This document shows positions 9,583 to 17,084 of a DNA stretch of 27,771 nt, piece by piece (position 1 is the stretch's first letter; each line of letters begins with the position of its first letter). The DNA comes from a virus: positions 1-27,771 of IMG/VR virus record IMGVR_UViG_3300037189_012894. One strand, given 5' to 3'. The position numbers and the translations under genes were made by a program. The notes beneath the pieces are model-generated. The model was not told where the DNA came from. It searched no databases and was given only the letters and a program-made list of their open reading frames with translations.

Positions 9583-9622
9583 AAGGGGGGTCAAGGCATA
9601 GGGCCGGAAACCCCCCTTTTTT
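9583..9622 (+). terminator. Strong intrinsic terminator after the coat cluster
   Basis: AAGGGGGG at 9583-9590 pairs with CCCCCCTT at 9611-9618. A run of T follows to 9622. It sits 14 bases after the stop of the preceding gene and before the fibre genes. No promoter is seen between it and the gene at 9639, so downstream genes probably depend on read-through. Confidence 0.85.
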
Positions 9623-9638
9623 ACAAAAACAAAATCAA

Positions 9639-10769
9639 ATGCGCTGGAAGGGAAAAAACATTCGCCCGTATGGGCCCATAATCAAAAAAGCAGAGTTCAA
9701 CTACGAACAAGCTTTAAAGCCACTTGGAGAAAAGCTCCACGAAATCCCTGTATGGCAGCCAGTATTGGCAAACGTCTATAAGGAGCCAGAAACTGGTCCT
9801 CAACCCACTCCTTCAATCACGCCAAGCAACACGCCGACTCCGAGCGTAACTGCGCAACCAACACCTACTCCTACCGCAAGTGGAACCCCACCTCCAACGG
9901 GAACCCCAACGAATACTCCGACAGCCACAGGAACTCCATTGGTCAGTCCAACGATGACTACAACCCCAACTCCGTCAGCAACCATTCCTGCTTCGGGAAC
10001 CACTGAAGCAAATGAATTCTTGAACAGAGTTGTAACCTCTGGAGGAACTCTCAACTCAACGATTTCTGCTGCTACACAGACTTTATTCACTTCAATAGTA
10101 TCAAACAACCTTTGGGACAAATTGGATGTATTCTATCCAGTTATTGGGGGTAATGCACAGGGGCACATGCAGGCTGCTGGTTCAAGATATTCTAACACAA
10201 ACAATTTAGCGTTTGCTGGAGGATGGACACACTCTATTTCTGGTATGACACCAAATGGTGTAAATGGTTATGCAAATACGCAATATTCACCACAGAACTC
10301 TGCATCAGGGGGGGTCAATGTCCAAACCTGTTCTTTGGGAGGTTATGTGAATACAACAGGATATAATGGCGCGGTATTAGGAGCGATTGACCCTGAAATT
10401 GACATTTACCAAATTCGTGTTAATACGGGTTCAAATACTATTGATGGACAACCAAACACAACAATTGGGGGAGCATTATCAGCTACGCTCTCAGCATCTA
10501 CTGGAATGTACATTGCATCAAGAACTGGTTCAACTCAAACTTTTCTTTTACAAAACTCTGGAGCAACTGTTCTCTCACAAGCACAAGGAAGTTTTGGAAC
10601 TACCACCGAGGTTTATGTGGGTGCAAGAAACTATGCTGGTATTGACGCTTATGGAAACGGAAGCATCGCATTTGTATTCATGGGTCGTAGTTTAACGGTT
10701 CCTGAAGCACAAACTTTAAGGAATATCATTCAAACATTCCAAACATCTTTAAGTAGAAACTCCGTATGA
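9639..10769 (+). CDS. PT-linked surface or fibre protein with lectin-like C-terminal domain
   Basis: The product has 376 residues. The first 50 form a small, possibly virion-binding head (MRWKGKNIRPYGPI...). Residues about 53-120 are a Pro/Thr/Ser linker with repeated TPTP and TPSxTP units. Residues about 127-376 form a beta-rich domain. It contains LWDKLDVFYPVIGG, then repeated Gly/Asn/Thr segments and a final helix-like LTVPEAQTLRNIIQTFQTSL. This 'DxFYPxIGG' domain recurs in Bacteroidota phages and looks like a concanavalin or LamG-type sugar-binding fold. The start follows an A-rich leader. Its stop overlaps the next gene (ATGA). A host-surface or sugar-binding role is inferred. Confidence 0.68.
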   Translation: MRWKGKNIRPYGPIIKKAEFNYEQALKPLGEKLHEIPVWQPVLANVYKEPETGPQPTPSITPSNTPTPSVTAQPTPTPTASGTPPPTGTPTNTPTATGTPLVSPTMTTTPTPSATIPASGTTEANEFLNRVVTSGGTLNSTISAATQTLFTSIVSNNLWDKLDVFYPVIGGNAQGHMQAAGSRYSNTNNLAFAGGWTHSISGMTPNGVNGYANTQYSPQNSASGGVNVQTCSLGGYVNTTGYNGAVLGAIDPEIDIYQIRVNTGSNTIDGQPNTTIGGALSATLSASTGMYIASRTGSTQTFLLQNSGATVLSQAQGSFGTTTEVYVGARNYAGIDAYGNGSIAFVFMGRSLTVPEAQTLRNIIQTFQTSLSRNSV

Positions 10770-11029
10770 CAAAAGTAGCAATAATTACCTCACCACAATA
10801 TGACCTTGTTGTTGGTCAATTTTATAGTGATGACAGCACCTTCAATCCAGTTTTGGATTGCAATCAAGATTGGATTATATCACAGCAAGAAATTGAGTTT
10901 TGCACAAATCCAGATTTTGATTGGATTAAAAATCTGCCTCTAATTGATTGGTGTGGGCCTTATGTTCCCGTATCCGGTCAAACTGAAAATTACTTTACCC
11001 AGTTCTTCTCTGGTCAAACAAACAATTAA
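10766..11029 (+). CDS. Small conserved-type protein of unknown function in the fibre cluster
   Basis: The product has 87 residues and starts inside the stop of the upstream fibre gene (ATGA overlap), so translation is probably coupled. It has an acidic and aromatic centre with FNPVLDCNQDWIIS, three cysteines, and DWIKNLPLIDWCGPYVP. 'FNP..D...W.IS..E' followed by 'W...LP.I' is a pattern seen in short proteins next to fibre genes of Bacteroidota phages. No signal peptide or membrane segment is seen. It may be a fibre partner or assembly helper, which is inferred only from its place. Confidence 0.6.
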   Translation: MTKVAIITSPQYDLVVGQFYSDDSTFNPVLDCNQDWIISQQEIEFCTNPDFDWIKNLPLIDWCGPYVPVSGQTENYFTQFFSGQTNN

Positions 11030-11032
11030 AAA

Positions 11033-11830
11033 ATGGCTTCACTTACTTCACAACAAATCAACGACACGTATAAGGGCTTAATTAAGCTTGCAGACGCAAC
11101 CACGGGCATTACCAGCTCACTTCAAAGCATCCAGGATGGATTGGGTAATGACTTGCCATTAAAGGTCAAGGAAGGGCAAATCCAAGGACAGAACATTTTT
11201 AGCTTTGGATACTTTGTTCCGGATTACGAAGGGCCTGGCTTTACAGGAACTGGAACTCAATATCCTGCCGGAACTCAAAATAAATTGAATATGACCCCAT
11301 TCTATAATCCAGGGTTAAATAGCTTTTCAGCAATCACCTATCGTGTGATTACAGCAACTACAGTAAGCGACAGCGTCCAGTTAAGTTTTTATACTGCACA
11401 ATATGTGAATGGAAGAGGCTACCAACCAAAAGATTTGGTCATGTCGGGCATAACTCTGGAAGCAGGAACAACTGGATTGAAGGTCACCGCATTACCATCA
11501 ACTTTGTCTTTTAGCGGTTACGGGTCTGGTATTTATATTGCTGTGGTAAAGGTGAGCAATTCAGGAGTCCAGCCAACAATAAGATATGGTGCCCTTGCTA
11601 ATACCAATTCTTTAGGCGTTTTTTCAGCTCATTTAGGAATGGTTATGAATACAACTAACGATGGAGTTTCTATGATTCAGCAAACCGCATCTGTTCTTGC
11701 TAATTCCAATGGTGCTGTTTATTCTACATTGGCCGATTTTCAAACCAGTTTCGCACCAGGAGATTTTTCTGGTGGTATTTTGGCTTCTACATATGCTGGA
11801 CTTGGCTTTGCATTAAACGTCATTAAATAA
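11033..11830 (+). CDS. Tail fibre or surface structural protein
   Basis: The product has 265 residues and starts 3 bases after the previous stop. The N-terminus [20 protein letters not shown] and then '[13 protein letters not shown]' matches a short attachment motif ('DTY..L.K..D...I...[12 protein letters not shown]') found at the start of many Bacteroidota phage fibre-type proteins. The remainder is beta-rich and low in charge, with repeated Gly, Ser, Thr and Asn and hydrophobic alternation. There are no cysteines and no PT linker. A trimeric fibre or cover protein is likely. The receptor is unknown. Confidence 0.6.
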   Translation: MASLTSQQINDTYKGLIKLADATTGITSSLQSIQDGLGNDLPLKVKEGQIQGQNIFSFGYFVPDYEGPGFTGTGTQYPAGTQNKLNMTPFYNPGLNSFSAITYRVITATTVSDSVQLSFYTAQYVNGRGYQPKDLVMSGITLEAGTTGLKVTALPSTLSFSGYGSGIYIAVVKVSNSGVQPTIRYGALANTNSLGVFSAHLGMVMNTTNDGVSMIQQTASVLANSNGAVYSTLADFQTSFAPGDFSGGILASTYAGLGFALNVIK

Positions 11831-11840
11831 CCCAAAGAAA

Positions 11841-13820
11841 GTGGGTAAGGTTTTTTATCGTAAGGAGTTTTCGTCCTACCTGGGCGAAAATAGGGCAATT
11901 CTGGATATTGTGGTTGGGTTTGTTCCCGAGGCTTCAGCAAGCCCTATACCATCTCCTACGCCTACACCTACCCCCAGCGTAACTTTACCATTACCTTCAT
12001 CTTCACCTACACCAACTCAAACTGCCACCTCAAGTCCAGTTGCTCAAACGGTCACCCCAACCCAAACCGCAACTTCAACTCCAATTCCACCAACACAGAC
12101 ACCTACCCAAACGGCGACTTCTACACCACTACCGCCAACGCCAACCCCGTCAATTACATCTACTTCAACCCCAACAAATACGCCAAGCGAAACCCCAACA
12201 AACACTCCGACGGAAACCCCCACAAATACTCCAACCGAAACGCCAACGAATACGCCTACCGAAACTCCAACTCAAACGCCTACCAGCACAAGCTTACCAG
12301 GATTTACACCAACACCTACGGCAACTCCATTACCTTTGGATTGCACGTGGAGTGGAACAACTTCATTGTGGGAAAACGACATCAACCAGTGGCAGATTTG
12401 CAGTCAGTTACCACAACCTACTCTTACACCAACCCCAAGCATTACAGCGAGCGTAACCCCAACACCGAGCATCACAGCAAGCAATACTCCAACACCAACG
12501 CCCACAGCAACCCCAGTTTATCCTCTTATGTTCTTGGTGAGTAGTGCAACAACGCAAAACAACGCTTGTGAAATCGGGCCTTACTTCTATGTTTATGCTG
12601 AAGACCTTGGAAACTGCGGTGGATGTTATGGTGCTGGCGTAACTTGTTGGGCATGTTTGAATACATCACAACAAGTATTCGCTGATTACAATTTGACTAT
12701 ACCAGTTGCAAATGGCTATTATTCAAATGAAACTCAATTAGGTCAATATTCAACTTGGTATATTGTTGGAGGTTTCCCTCAAGGAGCAGGATTTGACAGT
12801 TGTTTAGTTCAACCAACACCTACGCCGACGGAAACTACTACACAAACTCCTACGACAACCCCTACTCCGACTCCCACACCATATATTAATCAATGGGTCG
12901 CAGTCGGTGGAGATTTGGACAGAATAGCAATATCTGCTGACGCCATAAATTGGGTTCCAGCAACAAATGCTAATTTAGTTTTTGGAACTGAAAATTATTC
13001 AGTAGCATATAATGGTTCATTGTGGGTAGCTGGCTCAAATAGTCTTGGTGGAGATAGTTTGGGATACTCAACAAATGGAATACTTTGGTCAGCTTCAACG
13101 AATGGAACAAGCATACAGACAAGTAATTTTGCTTTAGCTTGGGATGGTTCAAAGTTTGTTGGTGCTGGAACTGGAACAAATACTTTAGCTTACTCTACAA
13201 ATGGCACATCTTGGACGGCTTCAAGTAATGGTAATTCTATTTTCAGCTCTGCAAGAGCAGTTGCATATAATGGTTCCTTATGGGTAGCTGGTGGTGAAGG
13301 TTCAAATACATTGGCTTACTCTACTGATGGAATTACTTGGTCAGCATCTACAAATGGGAATAGTATTTTCACAACAAATGTTGAAGGGGTTGCTTGGAAT
13401 GGTAGTATGTGGGTAGCTGCTGGTAAAGGAACAAATACTTTAGGATATTCTACTGATGGAATTACTTGGAGTGCTTCTACTAATGGCAATAGTATAATTG
13501 CAACCGAGGGTTTTGCGGTAGCTTGGAATGGAAGCATATGGGTTGCTGCTGGTAGAGGTGGTAGTCATTTGTCATATTCAACAGACGGCATGACTTGGAG
13601 TGGCTCAAGTAATGGAAATACTTACTTCACAATACAAGCTGCTGGTGTGGCTTGGAATGGAAACGTTTGGGTTGCAGTTGGAACTGGCACGGATTCAATT
13701 ATTTACTCAACGAACGGAATTAGTTGGACCCCATCAAATGAGAATAAAACTTACATAAGCCCTGGAGGAAGAGCAGTAGCATCAAGACCAGCTCCTAATT
13801 TAAACCCACCATTAAGCTAG
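11841..13820 (+). CDS. Modular PT-linked adhesin with a seven-bladed beta-propeller
   Basis: The product has 659 residues. The start is GTG 11841, chosen because [20 protein letters not shown] follows at once and looks like a conserved anchor. Layout: anchor 1-30; PT linker about 33-162, with four 8-residue TPTETPTN-type units; a small Trp/Cys segment about 164-195; PT linker about 196-231; a Cys-rich domain about 232-325 ([14 protein letters not shown]); PT linker about 327-347; and a propeller about 349-655. The propeller has seven blades of about 42 residues, each like 'VAWNGSxWVAAGxGxxxLxYSTDGxxWSxSxNGNS'. The first blade lacks its opening strand and the last stretch (GGRAVASRP) can supply it. 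A receptor-binding role is inferred from propellers being common sugar or protein binders. Confidence 0.8.
   Translation: MGKVFYRKEFSSYLGENRAILDIVVGFVPEASASPIPSPTPTPTPSVTLPLPSSSPTPTQTATSSPVAQTVTPTQTATSTPIPPTQTPTQTATSTPLPPTPTPSITSTSTPTNTPSETPTNTPTETPTNTPTETPTNTPTETPTQTPTSTSLPGFTPTPTATPLPLDCTWSGTTSLWENDINQWQICSQLPQPTLTPTPSITASVTPTPSITASNTPTPTPTATPVYPLMFLVSSATTQNNACEIGPYFYVYAEDLGNCGGCYGAGVTCWACLNTSQQVFADYNLTIPVANGYYSNETQLGQYSTWYIVGGFPQGAGFDSCLVQPTPTPTETTTQTPTTTPTPTPTPYINQWVAVGGDLDRIAISADAINWVPATNANLVFGTENYSVAYNGSLWVAGSNSLGGDSLGYSTNGILWSASTNGTSIQTSNFALAWDGSKFVGAGTGTNTLAYSTNGTSWTASSNGNSIFSSARAVAYNGSLWVAGGEGSNTLAYSTDGITWSASTNGNSIFTTNVEGVAWNGSMWVAAGKGTNTLGYSTDGITWSASTNGNSIIATEGFAVAWNGSIWVAAGRGGSHLSYSTDGMTWSGSSNGNTYFTIQAAGVAWNGNVWVAVGTGTDSIIYSTNGISWTPSNENKTYISPGGRAVASRPAPNLNPPLS
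12180..12275 (+). repeat. Four 24-bp coding repeats in the PT linker
   Basis: Four units begin at 12180, 12204, 12228 and 12252. Each encodes a T-P-x-E-T-P-T-N/Q type block. The units differ mostly at third codon positions, so the protein pattern is kept better than the DNA. Confidence 0.85.
12885..13800 (+). repeat. Seven propeller-blade repeats of about 126 bp
   Basis: The 3' part of the adhesin gene encodes seven repeats of about 42 residues with the core 'YSTDG..WS.S.NGNS' and 'VAWNGS.WVA.G'. Blades four to six are the most alike. Similarity at DNA level is clear between 13258-13380 and 13386-13506. Confidence 0.82.
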
Positions 13821-13827
13821 TAAAAAA

Positions 13828-14265
13828 ATGATTTATCTTAACCAGGGACAACTCAATCAACCGGCTACGGTGTGTTCGCGTAATGCTACGTTGAACAACC
13901 CCTATTATTTGTGGAGTGCAACTCACTTGCTTTCCAGGCAAACTTGGAACTTCATTCCTTTTCGCATTCCGCCGGCGACGGTTGGCTATAGCCCTGGCTA
14001 TGATTTATTTTGCTTTTCTATTGACGAAAACTCGCCTCAAGTATTTACTGGAAGCTGTGGCGTAGTTAATGTCCATCTATTGCCTGGCCAGTACGAATTG
14101 CAGGTCTGGGAACAAACTTCAAACACTAATCTACATCTGTCCGCTGCAACGAACATAGTTCAAACAAATATGCTCACGGTCGTCGGAGTAAATAAAAACA
14201 TCCCAATCACGTATAGCGGTGGTGGCGGGGATACTTACATAATATACAACGCTGACAATGATTAA
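13828..14265 (+). CDS. Virion-associated protein of unknown role, next to portal
   Basis: The product has 145 residues. The start follows an A-rich leader. The sequence opens MIYLNQGQLNQPATVCSRN and continues with a Trp/Tyr-rich strand region (NPYYLWSATHLLSRQTWNFIPF). Next come 'DLFCFSIDENSPQVFTGS' and LLPGQYELQVWEQTSNTNL, and a glycine-rich end. The order 'YLWSATH....W.FIPF...D.F.....GQY...VWEQ...NL' is a recurrent pattern in Bacteroidota phage structural clusters. The stop overlaps the portal gene by 8 bases, so the two are probably translated together. A head or collar protein is the best guess. No catalytic motif is seen. Confidence 0.6.
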   Translation: MIYLNQGQLNQPATVCSRNATLNNPYYLWSATHLLSRQTWNFIPFRIPPATVGYSPGYDLFCFSIDENSPQVFTGSCGVVNVHLLPGQYELQVWEQTSNTNLHLSAATNIVQTNMLTVVGVNKNIPITYSGGGGDTYIIYNADND

Positions 14266-15340
14266 ACTGGATTCATTCAATTTTGGAGCAAACGAACTTT
14301 ACGACCGTTGGGAAGAAAAAATCGTAAAGGGAGAGCCGTTTATACGCTGGGGCGCGGACAACCTTGAACCTCAACGACTTATTTGGTATACGGATTATTC
14401 TCCCATTCACAATGCTTGCATCAAAAGTATTGTAGATAATGCACGTGGTCGTGGTCTTGTAAAGGACTATAAAATCAATAATCGTGAAACATTAAACGAT
14501 GTCATCGGTCAAATCTATTGGGAGTATGTAGTCAGTGGCAATTTATTTCTTGAGGTAATTTGGAAGAAGGACCGCCGTGAAGGGATACATTCAATTCACG
14601 TAATTCCAAGTAAGTTCATGCGTATTGCGCAACCAAAAAACTACGAATTGGAAACCGACACCTGGTATTATTCCAGAGATTGGGTTGGCAACAACTGGAA
14701 GAAAGCTGGTTTGATTGAACTCAAGGAGTTCTCACCAGACATATACGAAGACCGTCAGGTCATTCACGTCAAGAACTACCAGGGTGGATACAACTGGTAT
14801 GGTTCTCCTGGATACGCAAGTGCTTTGCTTGACGTGCGTTTGTCGCATTCAATATCCCAGTTCAATTTATCCAACATCAGCAATGGTGCCTCACCATCAC
14901 TTTTCATCCATCTACCGGATTCCCCGCCGGATTCCCAAAATGAGCAGGAAAATATCCTTGCGAGATTTGAGGAACGCTACGTTGGAAGTGGAAACGCTGG
15001 TCGTATCATCCTGTCTTGGGGAGGAGTAGAAGGTCAAAAGCCAGAAATCACACAAATTGCCCCAACGATGCAAACGGGGGGATATGCTGAAATCTTTGGA
15101 TTGGTTCGTGAGAACATCATGTCTGCTCACAAAATCATTGACGGAAGCATCATTGGGCTTCCCTCTCCAACGGGCTTCAATTCATCTGCAGAGCAGTTGG
15201 AAACCACGTTTAAACTCTTCATGAGCACCACGGTGAAGCCTCTTCAAAAGTTCATTTTGGACGAAATTAAACCCGTTCTTGAGTTGATGTATCCTGGTGA
15301 GGAAATTACTCTGGAGATTGAGCAAAACACAATCCTATAA
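14258..15340 (+). CDS. Portal protein
   Basis: The product has 360 residues. It should form the dodecameric ring through which DNA enters and leaves the head. The early region has 'RWGADNLEPQRLIWYTDYSPIH' and then 'ACIKSIVDNARGRGLV', the usual 'SP.H...I..K......G.G' start of this portal type. 'YWEYVVSGNLFLEVIWKKD' and 'HVIPSKFMRI' follow, with 'VIHVKNYQGGYNWYGSPGYASAL', which matches the 'G.P.Y.SA' portal motif. The C-terminal part has 'FGLVRENIMSAHKIIDGSIIGL', 'SSAEQLETTFKLFMSTTVKPLQ' and 'ILDEIKPVLEL'. It is unusual for the portal to lie after the fibres and far from terminase. Confidence 0.88.
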   Translation: MIKLDSFNFGANELYDRWEEKIVKGEPFIRWGADNLEPQRLIWYTDYSPIHNACIKSIVDNARGRGLVKDYKINNRETLNDVIGQIYWEYVVSGNLFLEVIWKKDRREGIHSIHVIPSKFMRIAQPKNYELETDTWYYSRDWVGNNWKKAGLIELKEFSPDIYEDRQVIHVKNYQGGYNWYGSPGYASALLDVRLSHSISQFNLSNISNGASPSLFIHLPDSPPDSQNEQENILARFEERYVGSGNAGRIILSWGGVEGQKPEITQIAPTMQTGGYAEIFGLVRENIMSAHKIIDGSIIGLPSPTGFNSSAEQLETTFKLFMSTTVKPLQKFILDEIKPVLELMYPGEEITLEIEQNTIL

Positions 15341-15342
15341 CG

Positions 15343-15990
15343 ATGATTTACAACGTATTACTTGTCAGCGAGCAGAAGCTCAAGGACTCAACGCCTATTA
15401 CGGAAAACGTCCAGAGTAGCGAACTCCGATACGGGCTTACCACGGCCCAAAATATCTTCCTTCAGGAGAGCTTGGGAACTAATTTATTTGAACATATATT
15501 GAAGCTTGTTCAGGATGGAACCATTGACCAAGCTGGCAATATCAAATATAAGGAGTTGCTTAACAATTTTATCCAGCCTATGCTGATTGCGTATGCTTGG
15601 TATTTGATTATGGACAACCTCTACATCAAAGCTGTCAATATAGGCCTGCAAAACTTTTCAAGCGAGCAGAGCAGCAGCATTGGTATTAAGGAGCTGACCT
15701 ACCTGAAAGACAATGCAAAAAATGTTGCAGAGTTCCAGGATAATTTGTTGCGTCGGCATCTTGTATTTAACAATCAGGACTACCCACAATATACCCTGAC
15801 AACAAACAACGGGCAGTTGATTCCAGAGTTTGCAGGGGCTTTTCGTTCTTCAATTACCCTACCTACCACAAGATACGTGAACGGCTCTCTGGGGCCTTCT
15901 GGATGGGGTGGAAGCTACGGAGTAAATCCATGGTTGGATTGTCCTTACCCTTGGTGGTATTCTGGCAACAATAGCCGCAATATTCCTTAA
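15343..15990 (+). CDS. Head-tail adaptor or head-completion protein
   Basis: The product has 215 residues and starts two bases after the portal stop. The N-terminal half is helical: 'ELRYGLTTAQNIFLQESLGTNLFEHIL', then 'YKELLNNFIQPMLIAYAWYLIMDNLYIKAVNIGLQNF'. Another helix (LTYLKDNAKNVAEFQDNLLRRHLV) follows. This all-helical build, a start that names residues to be attached to the portal ring, and its place after portal fit the small adaptors that sit below it. The C-terminal 45 residues are Gly/Pro/Trp-rich (WGGSYGVNPWLDCPYPWWYS) and probably disordered. The stop TAA shares bases with the stop of a gene on the other strand. Confidence 0.68.
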   Translation: MIYNVLLVSEQKLKDSTPITENVQSSELRYGLTTAQNIFLQESLGTNLFEHILKLVQDGTIDQAGNIKYKELLNNFIQPMLIAYAWYLIMDNLYIKAVNIGLQNFSSEQSSSIGIKELTYLKDNAKNVAEFQDNLLRRHLVFNNQDYPQYTLTTNNGQLIPEFAGAFRSSITLPTTRYVNGSLGPSGWGGSYGVNPWLDCPYPWWYSGNNSRNIP

Positions 15991-16121
15991 ACTTTAGGTT
16001 TTTCTTTGTCCCCCATTTTTGAGCGGACAAAAACAAAATCATCAAGTTCCTCTTTCAATATCCGTCGCTCCATTGGAGTTGATGGAATTGTTCTTTCGTA
16101 AAGTTTGCTTTGTATTCCCAT
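15987..16121 (-). CDS. Small 44-residue basic protein with own promoter
   Basis: ATG is at 16121-16119 and TAA at 15989-15987. The product is MGIQSKLYERTIPSTPMERR followed by ILKEELDDFVFVRSKMGDKE and KPKV. No family is recognised. Support comes from a full-consensus promoter just upstream, TTTG at 16157-16154 and TATATTTG at 16133-16126 with 20 bases between. That leaves only four bases before the ATG, so the message is probably leaderless. The ATG also lies in a hairpin stem. The frame uses ordinary codons for the genome and ends exactly against the convergent adaptor gene (shared TTAA). Confidence 0.55.
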   Translation of the reverse strand: MGIQSKLYERTIPSTPMERRILKEELDDFVFVRSKMGDKEKPKV

Positions 16122-16146
16122 ACCCCAAATATAGGGGTATTTTTTT
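16120..16146 (+). terminator. Terminator of the late plus-strand operon
   Basis: ATACCCC (16120-16126) and GGGGTAT (16134-16140) form a 7-bp stem with a 7-base loop. A run of T to 16146 follows. It ends the head and fibre operon about 130 bases after the adaptor gene. The same bases hold the -7 box and part of the start codon of the minus-strand 44-residue gene. Confidence 0.7.
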
Positions 16147-16157
16147 ATCGTATCAAA
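16126..16157 (-). promoter_or_regulatory. Bacteroidota-type promoter for the 44-residue gene
   Basis: Read on the minus strand: TTTG (16157-16154), 20 bases, then TATATTTG (16133-16126). This is an exact match to the -33/-7 pattern TTTG and TAnnTTTG. The start codon begins four bases further on. Confidence 0.65.
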
Positions 16158-16369
16158 TTGCCCTTGGAGATTTCCTGAAACTTTTGTTCGGCCATTTGAG
16201 ATAGGGTATTTCTGTCTTTGTTGAAGGTCTTGTCAGTGGGGGGGATTTGAACAATCCAGGTGTCTATAAATTGACGTAGCAAGAGCTTTGCTCCTGTGAT
16301 GTCCTGAATGCTTTTAGCCTTTTTGATTACCCCTTCAACATACCGGTATTCCTTCTCGTATTGGGTCAT
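16145..16369 (-). CDS. Small unknown protein, last gene of the minus operon
   Basis: The product has 74 residues: MTQYEKEYRYVEGVIKKAKS and then a segment with 'ITGAKLLLRQFIDTWIVQIP', and a charged end with 'QMAEQKFQEISKGNLIR'. It is mostly helical by composition and has no cysteine. The ATG overlaps the stop of the upstream gene (ATGA), so translation is probably coupled. The stop sits in the A/T run of the plus-strand terminator. No known family is recognised. A regulator or a partner of the zinc-finger protein ahead of it is possible. Confidence 0.6.
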   Translation of the reverse strand: MTQYEKEYRYVEGVIKKAKSIQDITGAKLLLRQFIDTWIVQIPPTDKTFNKDRNTLSQMAEQKFQEISKGNLIR

Positions 16370-16653
16370 AGTTCGTGTTTGATTAAGAATTGCTCATACA
16401 CAGGAATTGATGATTTTGGGTCGTATCCCATATCACGTAGGACTTCGTCAGCATATTTGCGTGAATGTTGTTCAACACTTGCTTTTGTCTGTCCCGGGCC
16501 ATGACCTCGTTTTGCTGTGTCCTGACAGAAGTATCTGTATCCGTGTGGAGTCCGTGGGTCTGGGTCATGCTGAATGCAGTCGTGGTATTTTTCACAACGA
16601 CGGCACCAGCACATTTCAACATAGTTGTCTATGTAGTAATTGACCTTTTGCAT
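16366..16653 (-). CDS. Small zinc-finger-like protein C, paralogue of protein A
   Basis: The product has 95 residues. The N-terminal part has C-x-C-x2-C (CWCRRC), then another Cys after 'KYHD', and 'TPHGYRYFC', which gives enough cysteines and histidines for a zinc site. The C-terminal 25 residues, VLRDMGYDPKSSIPVYEQFL and IKHEL, match the end of protein A (LLEKLGYKTGPGELPIWQQF, LTKHNL). Both also share 'TP.G..Y.C'. The two are therefore paralogues that differ in the middle. DNA binding is likely but unproved. It follows the HTH gene by three bases and overlaps the next gene by four. Confidence 0.68.
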   Translation of the reverse strand: MQKVNYYIDNYVEMCWCRRCEKYHDCIQHDPDPRTPHGYRYFCQDTAKRGHGPGQTKASVEQHSRKYADEVLRDMGYDPKSSIPVYEQFLIKHEL

Positions 16654-16656
16654 AAG

Positions 16657-17073
16657 CTATAAATACTCCTGCACAAAAAAATTGTGGAAATCCATAATTT
16701 GCTTTTTGCCGGGCTTTTTTAACATCAAGGATACTGGTGGTCCATCTACCTCTTGATTGTCCTTGTACGTCAAGAAAAACCACTTCTCCAGGCTTCTGGT
16801 TTGAAGCCATCCGAGTTCAGTGCGTAGCACGACTCCGTTGACCGTAGTTTCAATTACAGGTAAATCCTTGATGTCCTCCTTCATTACAAAAGATTTGGTT
16901 TCATCATTCCAACGCTTACCAATGCGAATATCCCTGACGGTCATCCGGGAAATCTTTTGTCCTTTGCGGGGAATGTATTGCCGTGCGATTTCACAATCAT
17001 TATACCCAAGGGTGGTAAGACGGCGTATTTCTTGCGCGTCATATTTGTCAAGTTTGCTTGCTCCTATTGCCAT
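16657..17073 (-). CDS. Helix-turn-helix DNA-binding protein B
   Basis: The product has 138 residues. The N-terminal 50 hold a clear helix-turn-helix pattern: 'AQEIRRLTTLGYNDCEIARQ', a short turn with Pro and Gly, then 'ISRMTVRDIRIGKRW'. This is the arrangement seen in small phage regulators and in the DNA-binding part of some homing enzymes. No nuclease motif follows. The C-terminal part, with 'VNGVVLRTELGWLQTRSLEKWFFL' and a charged end, may form the dimer or a ligand-binding part. It starts 11 bases after protein A and lies in the same operon. It is a candidate regulator of the divergent promoters. Confidence 0.68.
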   Translation of the reverse strand: MAIGASKLDKYDAQEIRRLTTLGYNDCEIARQYIPRKGQKISRMTVRDIRIGKRWNDETKSFVMKEDIKDLPVIETTVNGVVLRTELGWLQTRSLEKWFFLTYKDNQEVDGPPVSLMLKKPGKKQIMDFHNFFVQEYL

Positions 17074-17084
17074 TTTGATTTTGT

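Noticed and set aside
16019-16204. Plus-strand frame over the gap after the adaptor
   Set aside because: It crosses the terminator hairpin, lacks a leader and competes with the better-supported minus-strand 44-residue gene.
16407-16662. Plus-strand frames opposite the zinc-finger gene C
   Set aside because: Antisense of a supported gene with clear paralogy; no promoter or A-rich leader upstream.
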